From: RYN-230 sp963704995
GTDB taxonomy: Bacteria > Actinomycetota > Actinomycetes > Streptosporangiales > Streptosporangiaceae
Reading direction: 5' to 3'
NCBI GenBank assembly: GCA_963704995.1
Contig: CAVPIM010000009.1
Location: forward strand, 682,001 to 746,000
DNA: 64,000 nt
Shown here: one piece after another, positions 37,339-45,388 of the stretch
Layout: each line of letters starts with the position of its first letter
How positions within the stretch are numbered: the first letter of the stretch is position 1
Position numbers and translations under genes: made by a program
Notes under the pieces: model-generated
What the model saw: the letters and a program-made list of their open reading frames with translations, nothing else
The model's database searches: none
What the model was told of the DNA's origin: nothing

Positions 37339-38387
37339 ATGGCGTTCCCTGAATACTCACTAGCAGCCTCGGGATCCTTCTTGAAGACCAAAATCCGGGT
37401 TCATCGGAACAAAAAATTCGGACATGGGATCGTCGCGTTGCTGATTCTGCCCGCGGCGACGGCCAATACGATCGCAGGTCCTGATATAGTTAGTGCCGCC
37501 GTTCGCCTCTCACCAGAGGCCGCCACGACCAAGATACAGTCTCTTCTCGATCACCGGCGAACGGCTCGGTGAGCCTGCCGTCCGGGACTTTCACCATCCG
37601 CCCATCGCTGCGACTCAGCCGCGGCGAGCAAATTATCGGACATAACACGACCCTGAAGGTCGCCAGCGGTTCGGGTGACTATGCGGCAGTGCTGTCCGGG
37701 CAGACACCACACACGGACCTATCCGGCCTACGGATCAGCGGAATCACCTTCGACCAGAACTCCGCGGGTAATCCAGTAAAAGCGATCTCGGCGCTGTTCA
37801 AAGGTCAGCCCCGATTCGTGATCCTGGCTAGCGCTGGTTCGAATATTACCGTTACCGGTAACCGGCTGACTGGCATCGACAACGTGGACTCCATCGTCAC
37901 CGGCTCTGCCACCAGTGACGTTACCATCAGCAACAACGTTCTTAAGAGCAGTAATCCGCTCGGGCATGACCAGTCATCGATTTATACTTCTGGGAGCCAG
38001 ACGTCCATTACCCATAACACATTGACTGGCCAATCTATGTTCGGAGCGGCCGCGATTGAAGTGCACGGCACGGGAGTCACCGTTAGCGGCAACCGGGTGA
38101 GCGGCTACCCTCGGGGAGTGAACGTTGTGGCCTCACACACGTCGTTCACAGGCAACACTGTAACCGGAGCGCTCAACCCGGTGGACCTTTGGTCAGTCAC
38201 CGCGCCTCGCCTGAGCGATGTCAGGGTGACAGGCAATAGACTGGGCCGAAACCTGAAATTCTGGAAGAGCGTATACCAAGCTCATGGCCGCTCTTTGCCG
38301 GCCGCCAGATACACCGGCATGGTGATCAGGGACGAGTCATCAACGTTCGGGTTCAACATGATAGTTGTTGGTGGTAACGAGGGCTGA
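37339..38387 (+). CDS. secreted right-handed parallel beta-helix protein (frame change near 37.56 kb)
   Basis: About 349 residues reconstructed. An N-terminal segment has a basic stretch and a hydrophobic signal (IVALLILPAATANTIAG). After a break at about 37555-37565 the frame continues with GSVSLPSGTFTIRPSLRLSR and many short beta-helix turns: SNITVTGNRLTGI, SDVTISNNVLKSS, TSITHNTLTGQ, TGVTVSGNRVSGY, TSFTGNTVTGA. This is the pectate-lyase/mannuronan-epimerase fold. Secretion and location beside a uronic-acid polymer cluster suggest a lyase, epimerase or binding protein acting on the polymer. No catalytic triad can be assigned. Confidence 0.75.
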
Positions 38388-38704
38388 CCCTCAACCTCAG
38401 TAGGACCGGCTTGACCTAAGGTATCCGATTTGTTATTTTCCTCTGGGACAACACAGCTAAGTCAATTTAGCGGGTAATTTCTAGACGAATTCATCTCCGT
38501 TCACGGCGACTGCACCGCGGCTCCCCGGCCCAGGCACGAATAATATTCGCCAACGCACCCAACCTTCCGCCCTTCCCCCTGACCACCCGACCATCCGCTG
38601 CTACAAATGATGTTCTGCGTATCACCCATAGTAATGTGTCTCACGCAGGGCTACTCGTTTTTGTGGCGTTCCGGTGGACAAGTCGTGGCGGAAGAGGGAG
38701 ATTC
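38388..38704. other. AT-rich intergenic region
   Basis: About 317 bases, clearly lower in GC than the window average, separating the beta-helix gene from the dehydratase gene. It is a likely promoter region. No gene is supported. Confidence 0.4.
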
Positions 38705-40574
38705 GTGAACAACGAGGCTGTGCGCGCTGGTTTGCGTTGCCTGTGGCCTAGTCGAACATTTTCCCTACGTTGGGCGAAATTTGTCCTAGAGGCCGGATAC
38801 GACACAGTCGCGTGGTTGACGGGAATTCTGGCCGCAGCTTGGTTGACAGACAGCCTGTCCTTCGCCCAGTTCGCGCTTCCAGCCCTTTTTCGACTGGCCG
38901 TGAGCACCTGCCTGTTGGTCACCATCTCCGGCGTGTGCGCCGGGCTTTACCGACATCGTCACGAGCGGGGAAGCCTGGATGAGGTGGCAGCCACCAGCCT
39001 GGCCGCCTGCCTGATGAGTCTCGCGCTACTGCTGTTCAGAGCGCTGAGCATGACTCTGCCGCCGACTGATCCGCGGACCGTCGCAGCGCTGCAGTTTTTG
39101 CGCTGACGGGCATGCTCGCTGGCCGCTATATGCTGTTCGCGCTCCGATACAGGACCCGCGTCAGAGCGACCGCTGCTACCGATGTAATCGTGTTCGGGGC
39201 AGGGTCGGCGGGAACTGCACTGGTACGTAGGCTGGTCCGCGACCCAGCCGCAAATACCGCCCGGTGGCGATACTCGATGACAATCCGGATAAGCGTCGGC
39301 TGCGAATCCAGGGTATTCCAGTCCGGGGCAACAGGTCCCGGATGGGCGAGGTCGCGGCCATGACCGGAGCGCGGGTGCTTGTGATCGCGATCGCTGGGGC
39401 AAGCGGCACAGCTATCCGTGATCTGAGTGCGCAGGCGGAGCAGTGCGGGCTAGTGCCCAAGGTCATTCCGTCGCTCAACGAGCTGCTCAGCGGCAGCGCG
39501 CGCATCGAGGGCGTGCGTGACCCTCGGATCAGCGACTTGCTGGGCCGCCGCCCAGTGCAGACCGACATTACGGCTATAACCGGGCGCTTCGAGGGCAAGC
39601 GCATTCTGGTCACGGGAGCTGGCGGATCCATCGGCGCGGAGCTGTGCCGACAACTGCATCACTTCCGGCCAGCCGAGCTGATCATGCTGGACCGTGATGA
39701 GTCGGCGCTGCATGCAGTGCAGTTGGCACTGCACGGCCGGGCCCTCCTGGATTCCGACGAGACAGTCCTGGCGGACATCCGGGACGCCCGGCGCGTACAG
39801 GAGGTGTTCCAGCACGCCCGGCCGCATATCGTCTTCCACGCGGCCGCCCTCAAGCATCTTCCGCTGCTGGAGCGCTACCCAGCCGAGGCGGTCAAGAGCA
39901 ATATCCTCGGCACGCACATCGTCCTGGAAGCGGCGGCGGCCTGCGGGGTCGAATCTTTCGTGAACATCTCCACGGACAAGGCCGCCGACCCCGTGAGCGT
40001 CCTGGGTTTCTCCAAGCGGATCGGCGAGCGGCTCACCGCGCACATGGCCAGCCAGACTGATGGCACATACCTGAGCGTCCGGTTCGGCAACGTACTGGGC
40101 AGCCGGGGATCAGTGCTTACCGCCCTCTCTGCGCAGATCGATAACGGAGGGCCGGTGACCGTCACTCACCCGGATGTGACCCGGTACTTCATGACCGTCA
40201 ACGAAGCAGTCCAGCTCGTGCTCCAGGCGGCCGTGATTGGCGGAAGTGGCGAGGTGCTAGTGCTCGACATGGGTGAGCCCGTACGGATTGCCGACATCGC
40301 CCGCCGATTGGCTGCTGGGTCACCGTGGCCGGTCAACATCGTGTTCACCGGCCTTCGTCCCGGCGAGAAACTCGTCGAGGATTTGCTCGGTCATGACGAG
40401 GTAGACCATCGGCCGCATCACCCGCTAATTCGGCATGCTCGGGTGACGGCTCTACATCCCGAAAGACTCAGAGACTTCGACTTGTCCGCCACCCCAGACT
40501 GTTTGCGCAAAGCCCTGGCCAGTTGCGTGGATGACAGGAAGGCACGAATGCCACCCCAGGCGGCGCAACAGTAA
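38705..40574 (+). CDS. membrane UDP-sugar 4,6-dehydratase, PglF/WbpM/CapD family (two frame changes, 39.1-39.26 kb)
   Basis: About 623 residues reconstructed from GTG 38705 (GAGGGAG upstream). The N-terminal part has four membrane helices (AAWLTDSLSFAQFALPALFR; LVTISGVCAGLY). A first nucleotide-binding domain follows (DVIVFGAGSAGTALVRRLVR, then VAILDDNPDKRRLRIQGIPV). The catalytic domain has GKRILVTGAGGSIGAELCRQ, VFHAAALKHLPLLERYP, the TDK motif in NISTDKAADPVSVLGFSKR, and GLRPGEKLVEDLL. It converts UDP-GlcNAc to a 4-keto-6-deoxy sugar, first step of the bacillosamine route. The frame stops at 39106 and shifts again near 39.26 kb, both within conserved stretches. It probably ends the glycan island. 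Confidence 0.88.
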
Positions 40575-40799
40575 TCACCACTTGCTGGTGGTACTGAGGT
40601 TTACCCTTCGTAAAGCCCGGCAGCCGACCAGGGCCGCCTGGCGCGGCTATTGCACGCCCAGCGGCGCGCGGCGATCGGACCGGACAGATCCGAAATGGCC
40701 TCTTCGCGACGCCGCGCCCAGCCTGGAGATTCCTCGGCTGCTCGGCCGGCAATGATTGACTTGCCTCTGACGAACGAGACCGGCCGCGGAAGGCATGTC

Positions 40800-41507
40800 A
40801 TGGACGCGACGGCACTGGCCGGGCTGAACCCATTCGGCATCTTTGATGTGGAAGCGGCCCGGCTGGACCATTTCTTCTCCGGGCTCGACGAGGCCGGCTG
40901 GAAACGGCCGTCCCGGTGCCCCGGCTGGACGGTCCGTGACGTCCTGTCCCACCTGGCCGGCGAGGAGCTGTACAACCACGCCTGCCTCAACGGCGACCTC
41001 GAGACCTTCCGCGCCATGGTGCGCGCCGCGGGCATCACCGGCGGCTACGACGAGTTCAACCAGTGGTGCGTCCGCCAGCGCCGCGGCCTGCCGGTCAGCG
41101 AAGTGCTGGCCGAATGGCGGGAGGCCAACGGCGAGACCCGGCACCGGATGACCCTGCTCGGCCGCGACGCGCCGCTGACCACGGCGGCCGGCCCCTACCC
41201 GGCGGGCCTGCAGGCCTTCCACTACGCCTCGGAGTACGCCACCCACGCGGACGACGTGGGCGCGCCGGTGGCACCGGGCGAATGGCCGGGGCGGACCGCG
41301 TGGCGGGTCAGCTTCGGCCGGTTCGCGCTGACCGAGCAGGACGCCCCGGTCACGACCTGGATCAGCAACGACAGCCTCGTCGTGCAGCTCGGCGCCCTGA
41401 CCACCGAGCTCTCGCCCGAGAACTTCGTCGAGGCCACGGTCGGGCGGCTGCCGGACACCTACCCGATCGAGCCCGCGCTCCGTGACGCGCTGCGCTGCCT
41501 GGCCTGA
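40800..41507 (+). CDS. maleylpyruvate isomerase N-terminal (MDMPI/DinB-like) family protein
   Basis: 235 residues from ATG 40800 (GGAAGG seven bases upstream). The helical-bundle start (LDHFFSGLDEAGWKRPSRCP) and the family signature GWTVRDVLSHLAGEE with the metal-binding His are clear; later His residues in FHYASEYATHADD complete the usual triad. Members are mycothiol-dependent or related thiol-dependent enzymes of actinobacteria. The substrate is unknown. It is transcribed alone, after the glycan island. Confidence 0.85.
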   Translation: MDATALAGLNPFGIFDVEAARLDHFFSGLDEAGWKRPSRCPGWTVRDVLSHLAGEELYNHACLNGDLETFRAMVRAAGITGGYDEFNQWCVRQRRGLPVSEVLAEWREANGETRHRMTLLGRDAPLTTAAGPYPAGLQAFHYASEYATHADDVGAPVAPGEWPGRTAWRVSFGRFALTEQDAPVTTWISNDSLVVQLGALTTELSPENFVEATVGRLPDTYPIEPALRDALRCLA

Positions 41508-41545
41508 GCTCACCAGCATGAGCCTCCACCTGGCAGCAGGCAGGA

Positions 41546-42286
41546 TCACGCCGGGGTGGCCATCTTCCGGCGGCGCCTGCTGAGCTGGTACGCGATCCCG
41601 GCGAGCACCAGCAGGCCCACCCCGCCCAGGGTGAGCCGGATCAGCCGGCCGTTCACCGGCGGCGTGGCGGCCAGGTCGGCCCGGACGCAGACCGAGGTCG
41701 CGAACACGAGCTTCTGGTGATGGTGGCCGTGCCGCATCCGGATCCACAGGGCTTCCGCGGTCAGCGTCCCGCGCGGCCCGGTGTACTGCCGGTTCAGGAT
41801 GATGACCGCGACGCCGGGGACGACGATGCGGGTGTTCGGCGCCGCGCTGGACGGCAGGATCATCGGCTTCCCGCCGGGCCGGGTCAGCTGGCCGCCGGTG
41901 ACACTGCTGTGCGCCGTCACCACGCTGGTCTTCCGGTTGAACGAGCACGAGGAGGAGACGGCCGCCGCATGCAGCGAACCGTGCGCGGGCAGCACGACGG
42001 ACAGGGCCGGGACCCTCGACGAGGCGCTGACCGCGCCCGCGGTGTCGGTGATGATCCCGGTGCGCAGGATGCCCGCGGTGTCCGCGTTGGGCAGGATCAC
42101 CGGCGACCCGCCCGAGTAGGTGGCCTGGCCGACCATCTGCGCGCTGAAATGCCCGACCGCGTTGAGCGCGTAGGACTGGTTGACCGGCGCGCTCGCCGCG
42201 GCGGGCGTCGCAGCTGCGGCCAGCATCCCGGCTAGCAGGGCCAGCGGTCCGGCCAGCCCGGCCGCACCACGGATCATCCGATTCAT
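41546..42286 (-). CDS. secreted protein with C-terminal membrane anchor (choice-of-anchor-like)
   Basis: 246 residues from ATG 42286 (GGGGGA upstream). A signal peptide (AGPLALLAGMLAAAATPAAA) precedes a strand-rich domain with a Cys pair (SSSCSFNRKT, SVCVRADL). A C-terminal helix (LTLGGVGLLVLAGIAYQL) then a basic tail (SRRRRKMATPA) would anchor it to the membrane. Domain phrases such as APNTRIVVPGVAVIILNRQ resemble the two neighbouring secreted proteins (APNTKILIPGYSITLNKQT), so all three share a fold. Surface display is likely; function unknown. Confidence 0.7.
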   Translation of the reverse strand: MNRMIRGAAGLAGPLALLAGMLAAAATPAAASAPVNQSYALNAVGHFSAQMVGQATYSGGSPVILPNADTAGILRTGIITDTAGAVSASSRVPALSVVLPAHGSLHAAAVSSSCSFNRKTSVVTAHSSVTGGQLTRPGGKPMILPSSAAPNTRIVVPGVAVIILNRQYTGPRGTLTAEALWIRMRHGHHHQKLVFATSVCVRADLAATPPVNGRLIRLTLGGVGLLVLAGIAYQLSRRRRKMATPA

Positions 42287-42424
42287 CGGCCGTCCCCCGC
42301 AGGACACTCTTCAACGCCTGAACTCACTTTTGGTAGTCGAACGATAGCCCAAAGTCATTGCTCGTGTGGGCCAGAGCTTCCTCAAGGTCTCCGGACAAAG
42401 GGAGGCTCAGATCTGGGCATGCGA

Positions 42425-42452
42425 GAGGGCGCCGACCGGAGCCGGCGCCCTC
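42425..42452 (-). terminator. perfect 10-bp stem hairpin
   Basis: gagggcgccg and cggcgccctc pair perfectly around an eight-base loop (accggagc). It lies 18 bases beyond the stop of the choice-of-anchor-like gene on the minus strand, as expected for its terminator. Confidence 0.8.
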
Positions 42453-42469
42453 TGCGGTGACCTCAACGA

Positions 42470-43045
42470 TCAGCAGCGGCTGACCCCGATCGACAGGGTC
42501 TGCAGGAAGCTGGTGACGTAGATCGCGGTCACCGTGCGGACGCCGGCCACGAGCGTCTGCTTGTTCAGCGTGATCGAGTACCCCGGGATGAGGATCTTCG
42601 TGTTCGGGGCAGGGTTACGCAGCAGCGGGATGTTCGGCAGGCCGATCACGGAGATCGAGCCGGCCTGGATGGTCGTGTCGCCGAACTTGAAGCCGAGGAT
42701 GGTGCGGCACGAGGACATAACGTTTGTGGCGTTGAGCTGGTTGGTCTGCGAGCCCAGGTACACCTTCGGCGAGCCGACGTTGGAGAAGGCCGCGGTCGAG
42801 CTGGCCCGGTCCAGGATCCCGCCCGTGGTGATGAAGGCGGGCACAACGACGCCGCAGGACGCCGCGGGCGTGAACAGGGCGGTCGCCTGGGCGACCGGGG
42901 CGATGGTGGTGAGGCCGGTGGCCGAGACACCCCAGGCCGTGTCGGGCAGGACGGCGCCGGCGGGCGTGGCGGCAGCCAGCACTGTGCCGCCGATCACCGC
43001 CAGCGATCCGGCAACCTTGACGGCTCTGCTGAGAATTCGGTTCAC
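42470..43045 (-). CDS. choice-of-anchor P-like secreted protein, paralogue 1
   Basis: 191 residues from GTG 43045 (AAGGGGA six bases upstream; ATG 43060 is the alternative). Signal peptide VKVAGSLAVIGGTVLAAATP ends at AGA. The mature domain has TTIAPVAQATALFTPAASCG, ILDRASSTAAFSNVG, CRTILGFKFGDTTIQAGSIS and APNTKILIPGYSITLNKQT, typical of a family of actinobacterial secreted beta proteins. It lacks a C-terminal anchor, so it is probably released or wall-bound. It is a tandem duplicate of the next gene, including the upstream control region. Confidence 0.75.
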   Translation of the reverse strand: MNRILSRAVKVAGSLAVIGGTVLAAATPAGAVLPDTAWGVSATGLTTIAPVAQATALFTPAASCGVVVPAFITTGGILDRASSTAAFSNVGSPKVYLGSQTNQLNATNVMSSCRTILGFKFGDTTIQAGSISVIGLPNIPLLRNPAPNTKILIPGYSITLNKQTLVAGVRTVTAIYVTSFLQTLSIGVSRC

Positions 43046-43173
43046 AGATGTCCCCTTCATAGTGGTTATGACTGTGCTGTTCCGGCTGCTGGCGGAGCGG
43101 GGTGGCAGCCGTCTCGGCGCGAGCCTTTTGCCGCGGATCAGAGTCGCGCGCCCCCGCGACCGCGACGAGACCA

Positions 43174-43273
43174 TTGGTTACTTGAAGTAATCGTGACGGA
43201 GCTTACAGTTACAGAATGCACTCAGCAAGCGTCACGGCATTCCTCAGTCGTCACGATTTCCCAGGTCACAGCG
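43174..43273. repeat. duplicated promoter-region repeat, copy 1
   Basis: About 100 bases upstream of paralogue 1 match the region upstream of paralogue 2. Shared blocks include ttggttact/ttggtaact, agtaatcgt, acggagc, tacagttac, cagcaag and the exact 20-base block gtcacgatttcccaggtcac. Both copies lie about 130-140 bases before the start codon of their gene. The shared blocks are likely promoter or operator elements. Confidence 0.8.
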
Positions 43274-43306
43274 CGTCATCGCCTGGCCCGCACTGACACG
43301 ATCAGT

Positions 43307-43930
43307 TCATCTCCTCGGCCCGCCGACCGTGATCCCGCAGGTGCTGACCGCGAGCGAGAGGTTCTGCGTGCCAGCTGTGATGTAGATGCCGGTCACCGTG
43401 AGGACGCCGGCCGTGGTCACCTGCTTGTTGAGCGTGACCGTCAGCCCCCCCACACCGGTGGCGATCACCGTATTCGGGGCCGGGTTACGCGGCAGCGGGA
43501 TGGGCGAGAAGCCCGGCACGCTGGGCGCAATGATCGAGCCGGCCTGGATGGTCGTCGTGCCGAACGTGCCGAGGATGGTGCCGGACCGGCACGAGGATCG
43601 AGAGCAGGGAAGCGTTGAGCTGGTCGACCGGCTGGGTGGGGAAGTACACCTTGGGCGAGCCGACCTGGGAGAAGGCCGAATCCGAGCTGGCCCGGTCCAG
43701 GATCCCGCCCGTGGTGAGGCCGGGGTACACGACGCCCGCGGACACACGGGGGGTCGCTCCGGTCTCCGCCAGGGCGACCGGAGCGATGGTGATCGGGCCG
43801 GTGGCCGAGACCCCCCAAGCGCTGGCGGGAGCGGAGCGGCACCGGCGGGCGCTGCGGCGGCCGCCGTCGCGGCGCCGATCACCGCCAGCGATCCGGCCAC
43901 CTTGACGGCGTTGCTGAGAATTCGGTTCAC
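43307..43930 (-). CDS. choice-of-anchor P-like secreted protein, paralogue 2 (two compensating frame changes)
   Basis: Paralogue of the gene at 42.5 kb; 208 codons from GTG 43930. Signal peptide VKVAGSLAVIGAATAAAAAP, then the middle part appears in a second frame (GPITIAPVALAETGATPRVS, ILDRASSDSAFSQVGSPKVY) between about 43.58 and 43.84 kb, after which the first frame resumes (GTILGTFGTTTIQAGSI and LTVTLNKQVTTAGVLTVTGI). The total length is a multiple of three, so one insertion and one deletion balance. Function as for its paralogue. Confidence 0.72.
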   Translation of the reverse strand: MNRILSNAVKVAGSLAVIGAATAAAAAPAGAAPLPPALGGSRPPARSPSLRSPWRRPERPPVCPRASCTPASPRAGSWTGPARIRPSPRSARPRCTSPPSRSTSSTLPCSRSSCRSGTILGTFGTTTIQAGSIIAPSVPGFSPIPLPRNPAPNTVIATGVGGLTVTLNKQVTTAGVLTVTGIYITAGTQNLSLAVSTCGITVGGPRR

Positions 43931-44071
43931 AGTTGTCCCCTTCATTGGTGATTGTGACTGTGTTGTCCCGATTGCTGGCGGAGCGGGTGCGGCAGCCGTC
44001 CCGGCGCCTGGCGTGTTCCTGCGGGCCTGAGTCCGTGCGCAGCGGGCTCGCCCCGCAGTCGGCACGAGCCC

Positions 44072-44173
44072 TTGGTAACTCATAGTAATCGTCACGGAGC
44101 ATACAGTTACGGCCTGCGGGTCAGCAAGCCCCCACAGCCGTCATCAGCCGTCACGATTTCCCAGGTCACAGCG
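44072..44173. repeat. duplicated promoter-region repeat, copy 2
   Basis: Second copy of the roughly 100-base element, upstream of paralogue 2. It also abuts the divergent HAD phosphatase gene, whose start is 18 bases beyond, so it may serve both directions. Confidence 0.8.
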
Positions 44174-44191
44174 GGACCGGCAGACTGGGTC

Positions 44192-44896
44192 ATGACTGCT
44201 CCCGCGAGCTACCGCGAGCCGCCCGCCCCCGTCTTCCTCTTCGACCTGGACGGGACTCTCATCGACAGCGTGTACCAGCACGTCATCGCCTGGCACGCCG
44301 CGCTGTCCCGGCTGGACATCGACCTGTCGGTGTGGCGCATCCACCGGCGGATCGGGATGAGCGGCGGGCTGTTCGTGTCCGCGCTGATCCGCGAGACCGG
44401 GGTGACCCTGTCCGAGGCGGACGTGGCCATGCTGCAGCAGGCCCACGCGGAGGGCTACCTGGCCCAGGCCAGCACCGTCCGCCCGCTGCCGGGAGCGGCG
44501 GAACTGCTCGCCGCGCTCACCGAACGCGGGGTGCGCTGGGCCATCGCCACCAGCAGCTACCGGGCCACCTCCGGTCACGCGCTGAGCCTGCTCGGGCTGC
44601 CCGAGGACACCCCGATGATCACCCGCGACATGGTGCGGCACGCCAAGCCGGACCCGGACCTGTTCCTGGCCGCCGCCGCCCTGCTCGACGTCGACCCCCG
44701 GCACGCGTTCGTGGTCGGGGACAGTGTCTGGGACCTGCTGGCCGCCCGCCGGGCCGGCGCGATCGGGATCGGCCTGATGTCCGGCGGTTACGGCCGCGAG
44801 GAACTGGAGCGCGCGGGCGCCTACCGCGTCTACTCCGACCCCGCCGACCTGCTGGCCCGCGCCGACGAGCTAGGCGTCCGCGACCTGGCCGGCTGA
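44192..44896 (+). CDS. HAD-superfamily phosphatase
   Basis: 234 residues from ATG 44192. The four HAD motifs are clear: VFLFDLDGTLIDS (nucleophile Asp), AIATSSYRAT, KPDPDLFLAAA (Lys) and FVVGDSVWDLLAARRAGA (acidic pair). A helical cap lies between motifs I and II, as in beta-phosphoglucomutase- and phosphoglycolate-phosphatase-like members. Substrate unknown. It ends about 320 bases before the kdp operon. Confidence 0.9.
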   Translation: MTAPASYREPPAPVFLFDLDGTLIDSVYQHVIAWHAALSRLDIDLSVWRIHRRIGMSGGLFVSALIRETGVTLSEADVAMLQQAHAEGYLAQASTVRPLPGAAELLAALTERGVRWAIATSSYRATSGHALSLLGLPEDTPMITRDMVRHAKPDPDLFLAAAALLDVDPRHAFVVGDSVWDLLAARRAGAIGIGLMSGGYGREELERAGAYRVYSDPADLLARADELGVRDLAG

Positions 44897-45219
44897 GCCG
44901 TCCAGCCGACGCCTAGCACCAGCGCCAGCACCAGCCGCTGACCGCCCGCGCATACCCGTCGCCCGGCGGCACCGCCGCCGTTCCCTACGCCGTCCCCCGT
45001 GCATGGGTTCTGTTAGGAACCGCATGGGCCCCGCATGGGTCGCGCATGGACCGGACTTTTGACCGTTTCCTGAGGCTTGACTGAATCCGTCAGCGGCCGC
45101 AAACAGCCCTGACCGCTACCTGAAAAGTGCCTGCATCACGCGGGCCGCCCGCCACCCGCATCCCCCGAGCGCGTGGCGGGCCAGGTGGCGCACACCAGCA
45201 GGAAGCCTTGGAGGGCCCC
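44897..45219. other. kdp upstream region
   Basis: 323 bases without a gene between the HAD phosphatase and the kdp operon. It contains four GCATGG repeats, listed separately, and must hold the kdp promoter. No other element is recognised. Confidence 0.5.
45001..45049 (+). promoter_or_regulatory. four GCATGG direct repeats upstream of kdp
   Basis: GCATGG occurs at 45001, 45022, 45033 and 45044, so the last three are spaced exactly 11 bases and the first 21. Spacing near one or two helical turns on one DNA face is typical for OmpR/KdpE-type response regulators. The repeats lie about 170-220 bases before the first kdp ORF. KdpE binding is inferred. Confidence 0.55.
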
Positions 45220-45309
45220 GTGCTCGACCTCGTCTATATCGGGCTGACCATCGTGGTTTTCGCCGCGCTCTTCCTCCTCATCAAGGGGGTCGAGCGTTTT
45301 GAGCGCTGA
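45220..45309 (+). CDS. 29-residue membrane protein preceding kdpF
   Basis: GTG 45220 follows TTGGAGGG by about six bases. The product has one membrane helix (YIGLTIVVFAALFLLIKG) and ends in a charged VERFER. Its stop overlaps the start of kdpF by eleven bases. It resembles KdpF in size and topology but is a second, distinct small protein; similar short ORFs are known near kdp operons of actinobacteria. A role in stabilising the Kdp complex is an inference. Confidence 0.7.
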   Translation: MLDLVYIGLTIVVFAALFLLIKGVERFER

Positions 45310-45388
45310 GAACCTGATCGGCCTGATCGCCGGAGTCATCGTCACCATCTACCTGTTCGTAGCCCTCGTGCTGCCTGAGAGGTTCTGA
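45299..45388 (+). CDS. kdpF: potassium-transporting ATPase subunit F
   Basis: 29 residues from TTG 45299: one helix (LIGLIAGVIVTIYLFVALVL) followed by the KdpF-type ending PERF. It stops at TGATG overlapping kdpA. KdpF stabilises the KdpABC complex in the membrane. Too short for routine gene calling. Confidence 0.8.
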   Translation: MSAENLIGLIAGVIVTIYLFVALVLPERF

